Virus record (IMG/VR): IMGVR_UViG_3300010400_000028
Coordinates: 1 to 45,963 of that record
From: a virus
DNA length: 45,963 nt
Direction: 5' to 3' (one strand)
In this document: positions 45,898 through 45,963 of the stretch, in pieces
Layout of the letters: each line of letters opens with the position of its first letter
Position numbering within the stretch: the stretch's first letter is position 1
Translations under genes and position numbers: made by a program
The notes under the pieces: model-generated
What the model was told of the DNA's origin: nothing
The model's database searches: none
The model's input: only the letters and a program-made list of their open reading frames with translations

Positions 45898-45963
45898 GCG
45901 GATCTCCTCGCGGGGCGCGGCTGGAACGAGACGACCGAGGCGTCGTCGGCCCGGCGGGGCACC
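45841..45963. repeat. Terminal direct repeat (circular closure), right copy
   Basis: Identical to 1-123. It holds the 5' end of the Pro-rich gene and the 3' end of the excisionase-like gene. Removing one copy yields a continuous circle in which the leftward early operon runs from the Cro-like gene through the junction into the sigma factor gene. Confidence 0.95.

Noticed and set aside
1-45963. CRISPR arrays, rRNA, insertion sequences
   Set aside because: No regularly spaced repeats, rRNA signatures, transposase genes or IS-type inverted repeats were seen.

Overview
The window is a complete, circularly closed genome of a temperate tailed phage (long non-contractile tail, siphovirus type) of a high-GC actinobacterium. 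The first 123 bases recur exactly at the end, so the unique circle is about 45,840 bp. Very high GC at third codon positions, leaderless promoters, many GTG starts and families typical of actinophages (DUF5047, DUF6093, DUF6221, DUF2637, a DUF1906 lysin, a BldN-like sigma factor) point to a Streptomyces or Micromonospora-like host. The genus cannot be fixed from sequence alone, and it is not certain whether the DNA came from a virion or from an excised prophage.

Layout. (1) Control and integration, about 0.05-3.0 kb: a leftward Cro-like regulator and an excisionase-like protein face a rightward repressor and a tyrosine integrase across a region with GGGGC-type palindromes. The integrase has an in-frame amber codon just before its catalytic Tyr segment. 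A well-structured attP candidate lies just downstream. (2) Accessory block, 3.0-5.9 kb: a GntR regulator with four palindromic sites, two membrane proteins, a small HTH regulator with back-to-back overlapping promoters, and a DUF2637 membrane protein. It resembles actinomycete integrative plasmids and ends in strong terminators. (3) Late genes, all leftward, 32.3 to 6.2 kb: acidic peptide, HNH endonuclease, terminase small and large subunits, a giant portal fusion (about 1,730 aa), a second multidomain protein, protease with nested scaffold, decoration protein, capsid, connectors, major tail protein, tail assembly chaperones with a -1 frameshift, tape measure, tail tip proteins, lysin and holins. 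A short gene of opposite strand lies inside the lysis cassette. (4) Early genes, also leftward, from the origin of the map back to 32.4 kb: Pro-rich peptide, ECF sigma factor, YqaJ-type exonuclease, RecT, RusA, J-domain protein, secreted M23 peptidase, XRE regulator, an initiator-like gene carrying an iteron cluster (probable origin), ParB-like protein, zinc-finger proteins and a secreted beta-helix protein.

The most unusual system is the pair of adjacent polyvalent virion proteins at 22.4-29.6 kb. The portal carries five copies of an internal repeat, two SAP-like motifs, a Nudix hydrolase and a C-terminal ADP-ribosyltransferase-like domain. Its near neighbour carries a peptidoglycan-binding domain, a 2H phosphoesterase and a GNAT acetyltransferase. 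Together they look like a package of ADP-ribose- and cyclic-nucleotide-handling enzymes carried on or in the virion, perhaps for host takeover or counter-defence at DNA entry.
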